A stretch of 64,000 bases of DNA. Source: Paenacidovorax monticola. Lineage in GTDB: Bacteria; Pseudomonadota; Gammaproteobacteria; Burkholderiales; Burkholderiaceae_C. Each line of letters starts with the position of its first letter. Within the stretch, counting starts at the first letter, position 1. The position numbers and the translations under genes were made by a program. The stretch covers positions 434,001-498,000 of the forward strand of contig NZ_CP060790.1 of the NCBI RefSeq assembly GCF_014489595.1. The letters run 5' to 3'. Under the pieces are notes generated by a model, which ran no database searches, was not told the origin of the DNA, and worked only from the letters and a program-made list of their open reading frames with translations. Positions 55,891 through 64,000 of this stretch are shown here, in pieces.

Positions 55891-56387
55891 TCAAAGGCCC
55901 GGTTTCTGTGCGTCATAAGTGGCGTGTCGACTGGTGTGGAGACGGCGCGTTTCGCGTCCTGGCTTGCGGTACGGCGAGACAGCATGGCCATGACCGGTCC
56001 CTCGTGCATGGGCTGGAGCGCGGGCCTGGAGCGGAGGGATCGGGGGCCCGTGCGCCATCCAGGCTCTGCGCGGGCTGGTGCTCATGTGGGGGCGCTGCTC
56101 AGCGGCCGGATGGGGACGGGGCCTCGGGTGGCTGGCCGCCGGCCTGGGGGCAGGCGGCCTGGCTGGGGAGGCAAGACAGGTCTTGCGGACATTCTCCGCG
56201 GATCACCGCGCGGACCGAAGTTGGATTCGATCCAGAGAATAGATGGATGGCCTGCGTCGCGACGGTGGTGGGCCTCGCGGGCGCATGTACCGCCGGTGGC
56301 ACGCCGTGCGCTCTGCACCGGCGGTGCCTTGCTGCATGATGCCAAGGGAGTTTGGCCCGTTCTCGTCCTCTTTCTCGGCTGTCCGTC
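55891..56387. other. Intergenic region, no gene recognised
   Basis: About 500 bases between the divergent efflux operon and the histidine kinase. All frames give only low-complexity GC translations and none shows a helix-turn-helix, although a TetR or MarR repressor is often found here. It holds the two divergent promoters. Confidence 0.5.
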
Positions 56388-58465
56388 ATGCACAACGAAT
56401 CACGAACACTCACACCTTCCGCACGCCTGCAGTGGACGGCGTTCGCGGGCTTCTTCGCCTGGGTGCTCGCATCGCTCGGACTGGTGGCGTTCTTTGTGCT
56501 CAGCCCTGCCGTGTTCTCGCTGCCAGGGCCGGGGCTGCGGCTGGGCACCGACTGGCCCCAGCAGATGCTGGTGGACCCCGAGGGGCGCCTGACGGTGGAG
56601 GAGGTGGCCGCATTGCCCGACGCCGCGTTCACCGTGCTGCACGGTCCATTGAATGGAGGCTACAACCGCAGCGTGTACTGGCTGCGCGCCAGCGCCCCTC
56701 GCATCGAACCCCGGCCGGGCGACCCCCTGTGGCTGGAGATCACTCCCTCATACCTGGACCGGGTCACGCTCTACCAGCCGGGCGTGCACGGGTGGCAGGA
56801 GCAGCACAGCGGCGACACCGTTCCAATGGCGCAGCGCGTGCAGGTGCGCCAGCTGGTGTTTCCGCTGGCCGAGGCGCAGCCGCTCATCCTGCGCGTCGAT
56901 ACCAGCAGTTCCGTGCAGGTGTACGGCGCGGTGTGGCGCGGCTCGGAGCTGATGGCCCGGCTGTCCAGCGTGGAGTGGGCATCGGGCGTGCACCAGGGCA
57001 TCAACCTGCTGCTGGCGCTGTTGATTGGCGGCGCGGCCCTCGCGCTGCGCATGCGCAGCCTCACGGCCATGGCCGTGCTGTCCGCCGTGGTGCTGGTGCA
57101 TGGCGCCAACGTGCGGGGCTATGCGCAGGTCTGGCTGCCCAGCCAGCTGGCGCCATGGGGTGACCTGCTGGTCAGCGTGGGGGTCTTCGTCCTGCCGGCG
57201 GCCTTCGCCTGGCAGGTGCGCGAGCTGCTGACCCGCGGCACGCGCTGGCACCGCATTGACAAGGTGCTGCTCGCATTGATCGTGGCGCCCCTGTTGGCCA
57301 TTGCCAGCATTCCGCTGGGGCGCTTTCACCAGTGGGCCACGCTGGCGGTTTCGGTGCCGTGGGCCGTCAGCGCGCTGGGCTCCTGGGTGGCCTGGAGCAA
57401 TCTGCGACGCGAGGGACCGTCGATCGTGGGCGTGCTCATGGTCGTTCCCTACTCGCTGCATGCGGCGCTGGGCCTGCATGTCGCGGCCGCGTATTCGGGG
57501 TGGGTGACCTCCACCGTGGAGGTGGGCGTCTTCTGGCAGCTGGAGGCCCTGCTGCTCAACATCCTGATCGCGGTCGCCGTGGGCCTGAGCCTGGTGGAGC
57601 AGTTCCGCGCCTCGGTCGCGCGCCAGGCGCAACTGGTGGACTCACTCGCCCGGTCCGAGCAGGCCCTGGAAGAGCGCGTGCGCCTGCGCACCACGGAGCT
57701 GCTCCAGGCGCAGAACGCGCTGCAGGCGGCCCTGCACAGCGAACGCGAGATGCGGGTGGAGCAGCGCCATTTCTTCAACATGATCAACCACGAGTTCCGC
57801 ACGCCGCTGGCGGTGGTGGACAGCGCGGCCACCGAGTTGTGGACCTTCCCCTCGCCAGATCTCGACACCCAGGTCGAGCGGGCGGCGCAGATCCGCCGTG
57901 CGTGCCGGCGCCTGACGACCCTGGTGGACAACTGCCTGGTGAGCGACCGGCTGGAAGCGCCGGGTTTCCGGCTGCGGCCCAGCCCCGTGTCCCTTGCGGA
58001 ACTGGCGGACGAGGTGGCCCAGATCGTGGCCTGGTCGCCGCGCCACCGCCTGGCGCTGTCGATCGAGGACTCGGTGAGCGAGTGGGTGTGCGACCCGATA
58101 CTGGTGCACATCGCGCTGTCCAATCTCGTGGACAACGCGGTGAAGTATGCGCAGGCGGGTGAGATCCGCATTGCCGCGTGGCTGGAGGCGCCGGGCGTGC
58201 TGGGCCTGTCGGTGGCCGACGAAGGGCCGGGGCTGGCGCCGGAAGCGGCTCAGCGCATCTTCGAGCGCGGGGAGCGCGGCGAACGTTCGGACCAGGCCCG
58301 GGGCTTCGGCCTGGGGCTGTGGGTGGCGCGGCGCATTGCCCGGTTGCATGGCGGGGACGCGCGGGTTGCTCCGTCCGGGCTGGGGGGACCTGCTTCACGC
58401 TCACCCTGTCCGCGGTCGCGGAGGGCGTGGATGTGCCCCGGCTGGCGGTCGACGAAACCCCGTGA
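56388..58465 (+). CDS. 7TMR-DISM sensor histidine kinase, frameshifted at its C-terminus
   Basis: 692 residues after repair. N-terminal helix, periplasmic 7TMR-DISM sensor (about 60-190), seven helices (GINLLLALLIGGAALALRM to LEALLLNILIAVAVGLSLVE), coiled coil, HisKA with FFNMINHEFRTPLAVVDSA, and HATPase (NLVDNAVKYA, DEGPGL, GFGLGLWVARRIARLHGG). The last strand is in another frame: one base added to the G-run at 58382-58387 yields TCFTLTLSAV and a stop at 58465. No response regulator gene is adjacent. An IS element begins 70 bases after. Confidence 0.88.
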
Positions 58466-58598
58466 ATGGCGCGCCGGCCGGTCGCCTTTGGCACACGCCA
58501 TGAAAAAAGCCCTGACTCTTGCGAATCTTTTTTTTTGAAGTCCCCTCGAAAACCTGAACCACCCGGAAGTAGAGAATTCCCCCGGCAGGAGTCTCTAC

Positions 58599-58865
58599 GT
58601 GAAGAAATCCAGATTCAGCGAAGCCCAGATAGTGGGCATCCTCAAAGAAGTCGAGATGGGTGCCAAGGTCGGTGAGACGTGCAGAAAGCACGGCATCAGC
58701 GAGCCGACGTACTACAAATGGAAGAGCCAGTTCTCGGGCATGACGGTCTCTCACCTGGCGCAGCTTCGCCAACTGCAGGACGAGAACGCCAAGCTTAAGC
58801 GCATGTACGCCGACCTGGCGCTGATGCACCACGCGCTCAAGGATGTCGTTGATCGAAAGCTCTGA
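58599..58865 (+). CDS. IS3-family transposase OrfA
   Basis: 88 residues: helix-turn-helix ([36 protein letters not shown]) and a leucine-zipper-like helix. It binds the IS ends. Near its stop, A_AAG at 58856-58859 is a -1 slip site leading into orfB. Confidence 0.93.
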   Translation: MKKSRFSEAQIVGILKEVEMGAKVGETCRKHGISEPTYYKWKSQFSGMTVSHLAQLRQLQDENAKLKRMYADLALMHHALKDVVDRKL

Positions 58866-59695
58866 CCCCGGAGCGTCGCGAGATGGTCGTTCAAACCCTC
58901 GTGGACGAGCACGGCATGAGCGAGCGACGTGCCTGCCAGGCCAGCGGCATCGCCCGCTCCACGCTGCGCTACCGGCCCGTTGCACGCGACGACTCCGGGG
59001 GCATCACCTTCATTCAGGCCTACATGGCACTGAACCCGCGTCACGGCTTTGGCCTGCTGTACGACAGTGCCCGTCACCAAGGCCAGCCCTGGGGCAAGAC
59101 GGTGCTCTGGCGCGTGTACTGCGAACTGCGGTTGAACCTGCCACGGCGTGGCAAGAAGCGGTTGCCCGCGCGCATCAAACAGCCACTACAGGCCGCTGGC
59201 CAACCCAACCAGGGCTGGAGCTGCGACTTCATGGCCGATGCGCTGTGGTCGGGACGGCGCTTCAGGACCTTCAACGTCATCGACGAATTCAACCGCGAGG
59301 GCCTGCGTATTGAAGTCGATACCAGCCTGCCTGCTGCTCGCGTCATCCGGGCTCTCAGTGAGTTGGTGGAGGTGCGCGGTGCACCGCTGTCGATTCGCCT
59401 GGACAACGGGCCCGAGTTCATTGCCGATGCGCTGGCGAAATGGGCGCAGTCCAAGGGCATTGCCCTTAACCATATCCAGCCTGGCAAGCCTACGCAGAAC
59501 GCCTATGTCGAACGATTCAACAAGACCTACCGCACCGAGGTGCTGGACTGCTACGTCTTCGATTCACTGCAGGAGGTGCGTGACATGACGGCCGACTGGC
59601 TACACCGATACAACCACCATCGACCCCATGAAGCCCTCGGCCGAATCCCACCGGTCGAGTACCGTGTCAAACTGTTCCCCAACCTCTACTTCTGA
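58859..59695 (+). CDS. IS3-family transposase OrfB, catalytic part made by -1 frameshift
   Basis: The frame continues from the slip as [19 protein letters not shown]; the first ATG alone is at 58883. Retroviral-type DDE integrase core: first Asp in [11 protein letters not shown], second in [13 protein letters not shown], Glu in [17 protein letters not shown], all present, so the enzyme looks active. OrfAB fusion by frameshift is normal for IS3 elements. Confidence 0.9.
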   Translation, partial: ALTPERREMVVQTLVDEHGMSERRACQASGIARSTLRYRPVARDDSGGITFIQAYMALNPRHGFGLLYDSARHQGQPWGKTVLWRVYCELRLNLPRRGKKRLPARIKQPLQAAGQPNQGWSCDFMADALWSGRRFRTFNVIDEFNREGLRIEVDTSLPAARVIRALSELVEVRGAPLSIRLDNGPEFIADALAKWAQSKGIALNHIQPGKPTQNAYVERFNKTYRTEVLDCYVFDSLQEVRDMTADWLHRYNHHRPHEALGRIPPVEYRVKLFPNLYF

Positions 59696-59748
59696 GTGGC
59701 TCAGGTATTTGAGGGGACTTCATAAGCGCTCAATCAGAGAGGCATTTC

Positions 59749-62628
59749 GTGGTAAGTTCCGCCGAAAGCAGCATCCCGTTCGCGCATACCGCGCACCACG
59801 CAAAGTACTTTGCATGGGAACTCACACGTCGCCGCGCGGCATCTGAAGAAGACCGCCTGGCGCAATCGCTGTTCGATGCCAGCGTTGACCTGAATCCGCA
59901 CCAGATTGACGCTGCGCTTTTCGCGCTCAATAACCCGCTCAGTAAAGGCGTGGTGCTGGCCGACGAAGTCGGTCTGGGCAAGACCATTGAAGCCGCGCTG
60001 GTGCTGTGCCAGTTGTGGGCCGAGCGACGGCTCCGCCTTCTGGTGATCTGTCCGGCGGCCTTGCGCAAGCAATGGGCGCAGGAACTGGCCGACAAGTTCA
60101 ACCTGCCCGCCGAAGTGCTCGATGCACGCACCTGGCACCGGCTACGTGAAAGCGGCATCTACGACCCTCTGGACCGTGACGTCATCAGCGTCATGTCCAT
60201 CCATTTCGCCGCCCGCATGGAAACCCAGCTGGCGGCCGTGCCGTGGGATGTGGTCGTCATTGATGAAGCCCACAAGCTGCGCAACGCCCATCGCAAGAGC
60301 CATGAAACCGGGCAGGCGCTCAAGCGCGCTTTGGCCGGGCGCAAGAAGCTGCTGCTGACCGCCACACCCCTGCAGAACTCCTTGATGGAGCTGTATGGCC
60401 TCACCTCGCTCATTGACGAAGAAATCTTCGGAGACGAGCGCAGCTTCCGTTCACAGTACAGCAGCATCGATGGCGACATTCAGTCTTTGCGCCGCCGCCT
60501 GCAACCTTTCATCAAGCGCACTTTGCGGCGTGATGTGTTGGAGTACGTGCCGTATACCCAGCGTCATGCGCTCACCACGCCGTTTTCCCCCTCAGAGGAG
60601 GAAGTTCAGTTCTACGAGCTGATCTCTGCCTACCTGCAACGCGACTTCAGCTACGGTTTCCCTAGCCGGCAGAAGCACCTGGTCGGGCTCATCTTGCGCA
60701 AGCTGCTGGCCTCGTCCACCGAAGCCGTAGTGGCCACCCTGGACGCCATTCGCACCCGGCTGCAGCGCTTGCTGGACAAGCAGACAATCGACGAAGAGTG
60801 GATTCAACAGCTGATTGAAGAAGAAGACCTCGACGAAGAACTGCTGGAAGAGGACGACCCGGTTGCCCCACACGCCGACGGCACGCCGCCGGTGGACTAT
60901 GCCCTGGTGCGCGAGGAACTGGCCGAGCTGGACGAATACCTGCGTCTGGCCCGCAACATCCGTGAAGACCAGAAGTCCCACGCGCTGTTGTCGGCGCTGC
61001 AGCAAGGCTTTGAGCGCATGGGTGCCATGGGCGCGGCCCGCAAGGCGGTGATCTTCACGGAGTCCCGTCGCACGCAAGACTATCTGGCCCGCTACCTTGA
61101 AGCCCACGGCTACGCAGGCAAGGTCACGATGTTCAGCGGTGGCAACCAAGGCCCCGCGTCCACGGGCATCTACCAGCGCTGGCTGGCCCAATACACCGGC
61201 AGTGACCGCGTGACCGGTTCCCCAGCCATTGACCGCCGCACAGCGCTCATCGACCACTTCCGCCAAGAGTCGGAAATCCTCATTGCCACCGAAGCCGCGG
61301 CCGAGGGTGTCAATCTGCAGTTCTGTTCCCTCGTCGTCAACTACGACCTGCCCTGGAACCCGCAGCGTGTGGAGCAACGCATCGGCCGCTGCCACCGCTA
61401 CGGCCAGCGGTTCGATGTGGTGGTCATCAACTTTCTGAACCAGCGCAATGCGGCCGATCAGCGCGTGCTGGAGCTGCTGCAAGACAAGTTTCACCTGTTC
61501 GACGGCGTGTTCGGCGCATCTGACCAGGTGCTGGGCCAGATCGAAAGCGGCATCGACTTTGAAAAGCGCATTGCCGAGATTTACGACCGGTGCCGCACCC
61601 CGGCCGACATCGACGCCGCCTTTGCGCAGCTCCGCACCGAGCTCGACGCCGACATCCAGGCCCGCATGCAAGAGACCGAAAAGCTCTTGTTGGAGCACTT
61701 CGACGCCGACATCCACGACCTCCTTCGCAGCCAGAAAGAGCGAGCCGAAAGCCAGCTCGACCGCATCACCCGGTTTTTCTGGTGGCTCACGCAGTACGTG
61801 CTGGCCGGGCAAGCCCGATTTGACAACACCAAGCTGGGCTTCGACCTGCAGGTGCCCCCTGTGTTGCAGGCACCCACCGGCGCCTACCAGCTCATCCGCA
61901 AAGGCGAAACACCGCCCGAACACGCCCGCGTCTACCGGTTGACCCATCCACTGGGCCAATACGTGCTCGACACCGGGCGCCACCTGCAAGCGCCCCTGCA
62001 GAGCCTGACCTTTCACTACGGCAGCCACAAGCCCCGCATCAGCATGGTGGAGCGCCTGGTGGGGCAGAGCGGCTGGATGCAGCTCAGCCTGCTGGAGCTC
62101 GACAGCTTTCAGCACGAAGAACACCTGGTGTTCACCGCCCTCACCGACACCGGGGAAGTGCTGGACCAGGAAAGCTGCGAGAAGCTCTTCTACCTGCTGG
62201 CCACCACCACCGACCTGCAAACCAGCCCGCCCATGGAGCTGCAGGCCAACGCCCAGCGTCAGCTCGAAGCCACCCTCAGCCGCGCGCTGGAGCTCAACGA
62301 CCAGTTCTTCCAGCAGGAGCGCGACAAGCTCGAAGCCTGGGCCGAAGACCGCATCGTCTCCGCCGAGCAGGCCCTTAAAGACACCAAGCTCAAGCTCAAA
62401 GGCCTGAAACGCCAAGCCCGCATGGCGCTCAGCATGGAAAACGCCCAGCGCCTCCAGCAAGACATCCGCAAGACCGAAACCGAGCAGCGCCGCCAGCGGC
62501 AAGACATCTTTGCGGTGGAGGACGAAATCGAAGCCCGGCGCGACGCACTCATTGCCGCCCTGCAGAAACGCTTGCACCGCGCCAGCCGCAACCAGAGTTT
62601 GTTTGTGGTGCGTTGGAGCGTGGTTTAA
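59749..62628 (+). CDS. SNF2/RapA-type DEAD/DEAH helicase, likely defence-associated
   Basis: 959 residues, GTG start with AGAGAGG upstream. SNF2 ATPase: Walker A DEVGLGKT (residues 72-79), DEAH (172-175), LLLTATPLQNS; helicase C with ILIATEAAAEGVNLQFC and EQRIGRCHRYGQ. An acidic insert (about 345-375, EEEDLDEELLEEDD) and a long C-terminal coiled coil (about 860-940) follow. Such helicases are common beside modification methylases and in defence islands (for example drmD of DISARM). It is the first gene of the final operon; the IS lies 26 bases before its start. Confidence 0.85.
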   Translation: MVSSAESSIPFAHTAHHAKYFAWELTRRRAASEEDRLAQSLFDASVDLNPHQIDAALFALNNPLSKGVVLADEVGLGKTIEAALVLCQLWAERRLRLLVICPAALRKQWAQELADKFNLPAEVLDARTWHRLRESGIYDPLDRDVISVMSIHFAARMETQLAAVPWDVVVIDEAHKLRNAHRKSHETGQALKRALAGRKKLLLTATPLQNSLMELYGLTSLIDEEIFGDERSFRSQYSSIDGDIQSLRRRLQPFIKRTLRRDVLEYVPYTQRHALTTPFSPSEEEVQFYELISAYLQRDFSYGFPSRQKHLVGLILRKLLASSTEAVVATLDAIRTRLQRLLDKQTIDEEWIQQLIEEEDLDEELLEEDDPVAPHADGTPPVDYALVREELAELDEYLRLARNIREDQKSHALLSALQQGFERMGAMGAARKAVIFTESRRTQDYLARYLEAHGYAGKVTMFSGGNQGPASTGIYQRWLAQYTGSDRVTGSPAIDRRTALIDHFRQESEILIATEAAAEGVNLQFCSLVVNYDLPWNPQRVEQRIGRCHRYGQRFDVVVINFLNQRNAADQRVLELLQDKFHLFDGVFGASDQVLGQIESGIDFEKRIAEIYDRCRTPADIDAAFAQLRTELDADIQARMQETEKLLLEHFDADIHDLLRSQKERAESQLDRITRFFWWLTQYVLAGQARFDNTKLGFDLQVPPVLQAPTGAYQLIRKGETPPEHARVYRLTHPLGQYVLDTGRHLQAPLQSLTFHYGSHKPRISMVERLVGQSGWMQLSLLELDSFQHEEHLVFTALTDTGEVLDQESCEKLFYLLATTTDLQTSPPMELQANAQRQLEATLSRALELNDQFFQQERDKLEAWAEDRIVSAEQALKDTKLKLKGLKRQARMALSMENAQRLQQDIRKTETEQRRQRQDIFAVEDEIEARRDALIAALQKRLHRASRNQSLFVVRWSVV

Positions 62629-62650
62629 TGTTCTTGAAATTACATTTTGA

Positions 62651-62777
62651 CGACATGTTTTGAAATTCGTGTCGTCAAGAACGACACGAATTCAGAACAT
62701 GTCGCCGTTTTTCTGAAACAAGAACATGTTTTGTTGACGTGTCGTCGGTGGCGACATAAGCTGCTCATCTGTCGCCA
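62651..62777. promoter_or_regulatory. Nested palindrome array upstream of fic
   Basis: Outer arms CGACATGTT (62651) and AACATGTCG (62696) enclose an inner perfect dyad AATTCGTGTCGT-CAAGA-ACGACACGAATT (62664-62692). A second dyad TGGCGACA / TGTCGCCA lies at 62749-62777, and GAACATGTTTTG and GACGTGTCGTC lie between. The word TGTCG/CGACA occurs at least seven times in 130 bases. It separates the helicase stop from the fic start, so it is an operator array or a recombination/structured RNA element. Confidence 0.6.
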
Positions 62778-62795
62778 AAAAACGCTTTTTGCATC

Positions 62796-63914
62796 ATGAC
62801 CGACGCCACCCTTGCCTGGCACCCCGAGCAGCCCCACAACCAGCTGCCTGCGCTGCCCCCGGCGCACGAGCTGGAGACCCGGGCCGTGCTCAAGGCCTGC
62901 ATCGAGGCCCGCGCTGCGCTGGCCGAGCTCAAGCAGGCCGCCGAGCTGATCCCCAACCAGGCGATGCTGATCAACACCATCCCGCTGCTGGAAGCCAAAG
63001 ACAGCTCGGAAATCGAAAACATCGTCACCACGACCGACCAGCTGTTCCAGTACGCACAAGGCCACGACAACGCCGACCCAGCCACCAAAGAAGCCCTGCG
63101 CTACCGCACCGCGCTGCACCAAGGCTTTCAGTCGCTCAAGGCCCGGCCGCTGTGCACCGCCACCGCCGTAGACGTGTGCCGCACCCTCAAAGGGGTGGAC
63201 ATGGACATCCGCCGCACCCCGGGCACCCAGCTCGCCAACGACCGCACCGGCGAGGTGGTCTACACCCCGCCCGAAGGTGAGGCCCGCCTGCGCGACATGT
63301 TGGCCAACTGGGAGCGCTTTCTGCATAACCAGACCGAGCTGGACCCCTTGATCCGCATGGCTGTGGGCCACTACCAGTTCGAAGCCATCCACCCGTTCAC
63401 CGACGGCAACGGCCGCACCGGCCGCGTGCTCAACATCCTCTACCTCATTCAGGAAGAGCTGTTGAATCTGCCCATCCTGTACCTCAGCCGCCATGTGATC
63501 GCCCACAAGGCTGATTACTACCGCCTGCTGCTCAGCGTCACGCGCGACGGCGCTTGGGAGCCCTGGCTGCTCTTCATGCTGCAGGCCGTGGCCGACACCT
63601 CCAAATGGACCACCGGCAAGATCGCCGCCATCCGCGCGCTGGCCGAACACACCACCGAACACATGCGCACCCGCCTGCCCAAGATCTACACCCGCGAGCT
63701 GGTGGACGTGATCTTTGAGCAGCCTTGCTGTCGCATCGGCAACCTGGTGGACAAAGGCATAGCCCAACGCCAGGCTGCCTCACGCTACCTGCACGACCTT
63801 GCCGCCCTGGGCGTGCTGCGCGAAATGCCATTCGGCAAAGAAAAACTATTCATTCACCCCAAGCTGATGCAACTGCTCAGCCGGGACAACAATCAATTCC
63901 AGCCTTACGCCTGA
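62796..63914 (+). CDS. Fic-family protein (AMPylase type) with C-terminal winged helix
   Basis: 372 residues. Fic motif [12 protein letters not shown] starts at H199, all catalytic residues present, so it should transfer AMP (or another NMP) to a protein. An N-terminal inhibitory motif of the class II form [S/T]xxxE[N/G] is at S70-E74-N75 (SEIEN). Residues about 300-360 ([20 protein letters not shown]) look like a winged helix, which suggests DNA binding and possible autoregulation at the palindromes just upstream. It lies between the helicase and a further gene starting 11 bases after its stop. Confidence 0.9.
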   Translation: MTDATLAWHPEQPHNQLPALPPAHELETRAVLKACIEARAALAELKQAAELIPNQAMLINTIPLLEAKDSSEIENIVTTTDQLFQYAQGHDNADPATKEALRYRTALHQGFQSLKARPLCTATAVDVCRTLKGVDMDIRRTPGTQLANDRTGEVVYTPPEGEARLRDMLANWERFLHNQTELDPLIRMAVGHYQFEAIHPFTDGNGRTGRVLNILYLIQEELLNLPILYLSRHVIAHKADYYRLLLSVTRDGAWEPWLLFMLQAVADTSKWTTGKIAAIRALAEHTTEHMRTRLPKIYTRELVDVIFEQPCCRIGNLVDKGIAQRQAASRYLHDLAALGVLREMPFGKEKLFIHPKLMQLLSRDNNQFQPYA

Positions 63915-63925
63915 CAGCCCCACCC

Positions 63926-64000
63926 ATGAGCACCACCAACGACAACAAGCGCCAGCAGCTCATCAGCAAGCTCCGAGAGATGTTCCAGATGGACCAGGCA
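63926..64000 (+). CDS. Next gene of the operon, N-terminus only (possible DNA methyltransferase)
   Basis: 25 codons, MSTTNDNKRQQLISKLREMF then QMDQA, cut by the window edge. From memory this start resembles a group of adenine-specific modification methylases found next to SNF2 helicases, but 25 residues cannot prove it. It starts 11 bases after the fic stop, so it is in the same operon. Confidence 0.4.
   Translation, partial: MSTTNDNKRQQLISKLREMFQMDQA

Larger units (their letters stand above)
58536..59722 (+). mobile_element. IS3-family (IS407-group-like) insertion sequence
   Basis: 1187 bp bounded by 27-bp imperfect inverted repeats: left TGAAGTCCCCTCGAAAACCT... (58536-58562), right the complement with four mismatches (59696-59722). 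It encodes orfA and orfB with a -1 frameshift. I see no target duplication (TTT on the left, TAA on the right), so a deletion next to it or insertion in a T-run is possible. Its right end lies 26 bases before the start of the helicase. Confidence 0.9.

Noticed and set aside
58536..59722. Composite transposon carrying the helicase operon
   Set aside because: Only one IS copy is present within the window, and no second copy or matching inverted repeat is seen to the right up to 64000.
62629..62795. CRISPR array
   Set aside because: The repeats are inverted, of unequal spacing and much shorter than CRISPR repeats; no cas gene is nearby.
59749..64000. Calling the locus a DISARM or BREX system
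   Set aside because: Only a drmD-like helicase is visible. No DrmA, DrmB, DrmC, PglZ or BrxC is present in the window, and Fic is not a member of those systems, so the name is not supported.

Overview
The window is GC-rich DNA from a betaproteobacterium of the Comamonadaceae (Acidovorax-like). Support: the thrS-infC-rpmI-rplT-pheS-pheT-ihfA-merR-tRNA-Pro order, the style of the iron-uptake and PutA/Lrp loci, and a dispersed short repeat that I remember from this family. The family assignment is inference; no rRNA is present.

Layout. 1-4.7 kb: acyltransferase tail, a lone EF-G gene (fusA) facing an ArsR-type regulator, a MarR regulator with a membrane protein, and a 2'-5' RNA ligase-like protein. 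4.7-9.1 kb: proline catabolism (putA with a divergent Lrp regulator). 9.1-12.9 kb: small secreted protein, rlmD, a lipoprotein, a YccA-type membrane protein, a GlcG/HbpS protein. 13-20 kb: iron uptake (hemP, exbD, exbB, tonB, bfd, an alpha-hydroxy-acid oxidase, piuC-like hydroxylase, siderophore receptor) with Fur-like sites. 20-26 kb: SWIB protein, two EamA exporters, Lrp and RraA proteins, GGCT-like protein, aceA, RidA. 26-29.4 kb: a gtr-type glycosylation cluster. 29.7-38 kb: a translation superoperon led by a newly noticed threonine leader peptide and attenuator ahead of thrS. 38-43.2 kb: a two-component/HD-GYP operon. 43.5-51.3 kb: VOC protein, LysR with two GSTs, cytochrome c with a ferritin-like Tat protein, an orphan NDP-hexose 2,3-dehydratase with a glycosyltransferase, LysR. 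51.5-58.5 kb: RND efflux pair and a 7TMR-DISM histidine kinase. 58.5-64 kb: an IS3-family (IS407-like) element followed by a SNF2-type helicase, a Fic protein and the first codons of a further gene. This last block looks like the start of a DNA-modification or phage-defence locus that continues past the window.

Technical warning. Eight genes are each broken by exactly one missing base in a G/C homopolymer, and adding one base restores a full-length protein in every case. I read these as sequencing or assembly deletions, not as true pseudogenes. I annotated the restored genes across their full span.

Most interesting points: the [13 protein letters not shown] leader peptide plus terminator before thrS; the helicase-Fic-(methylase?) locus with an unusual nested palindrome array upstream of fic; the 2,3-dehydratase outside any deoxysugar cluster; and the near-perfect 16-bp-arm dyad at the marR promoter.
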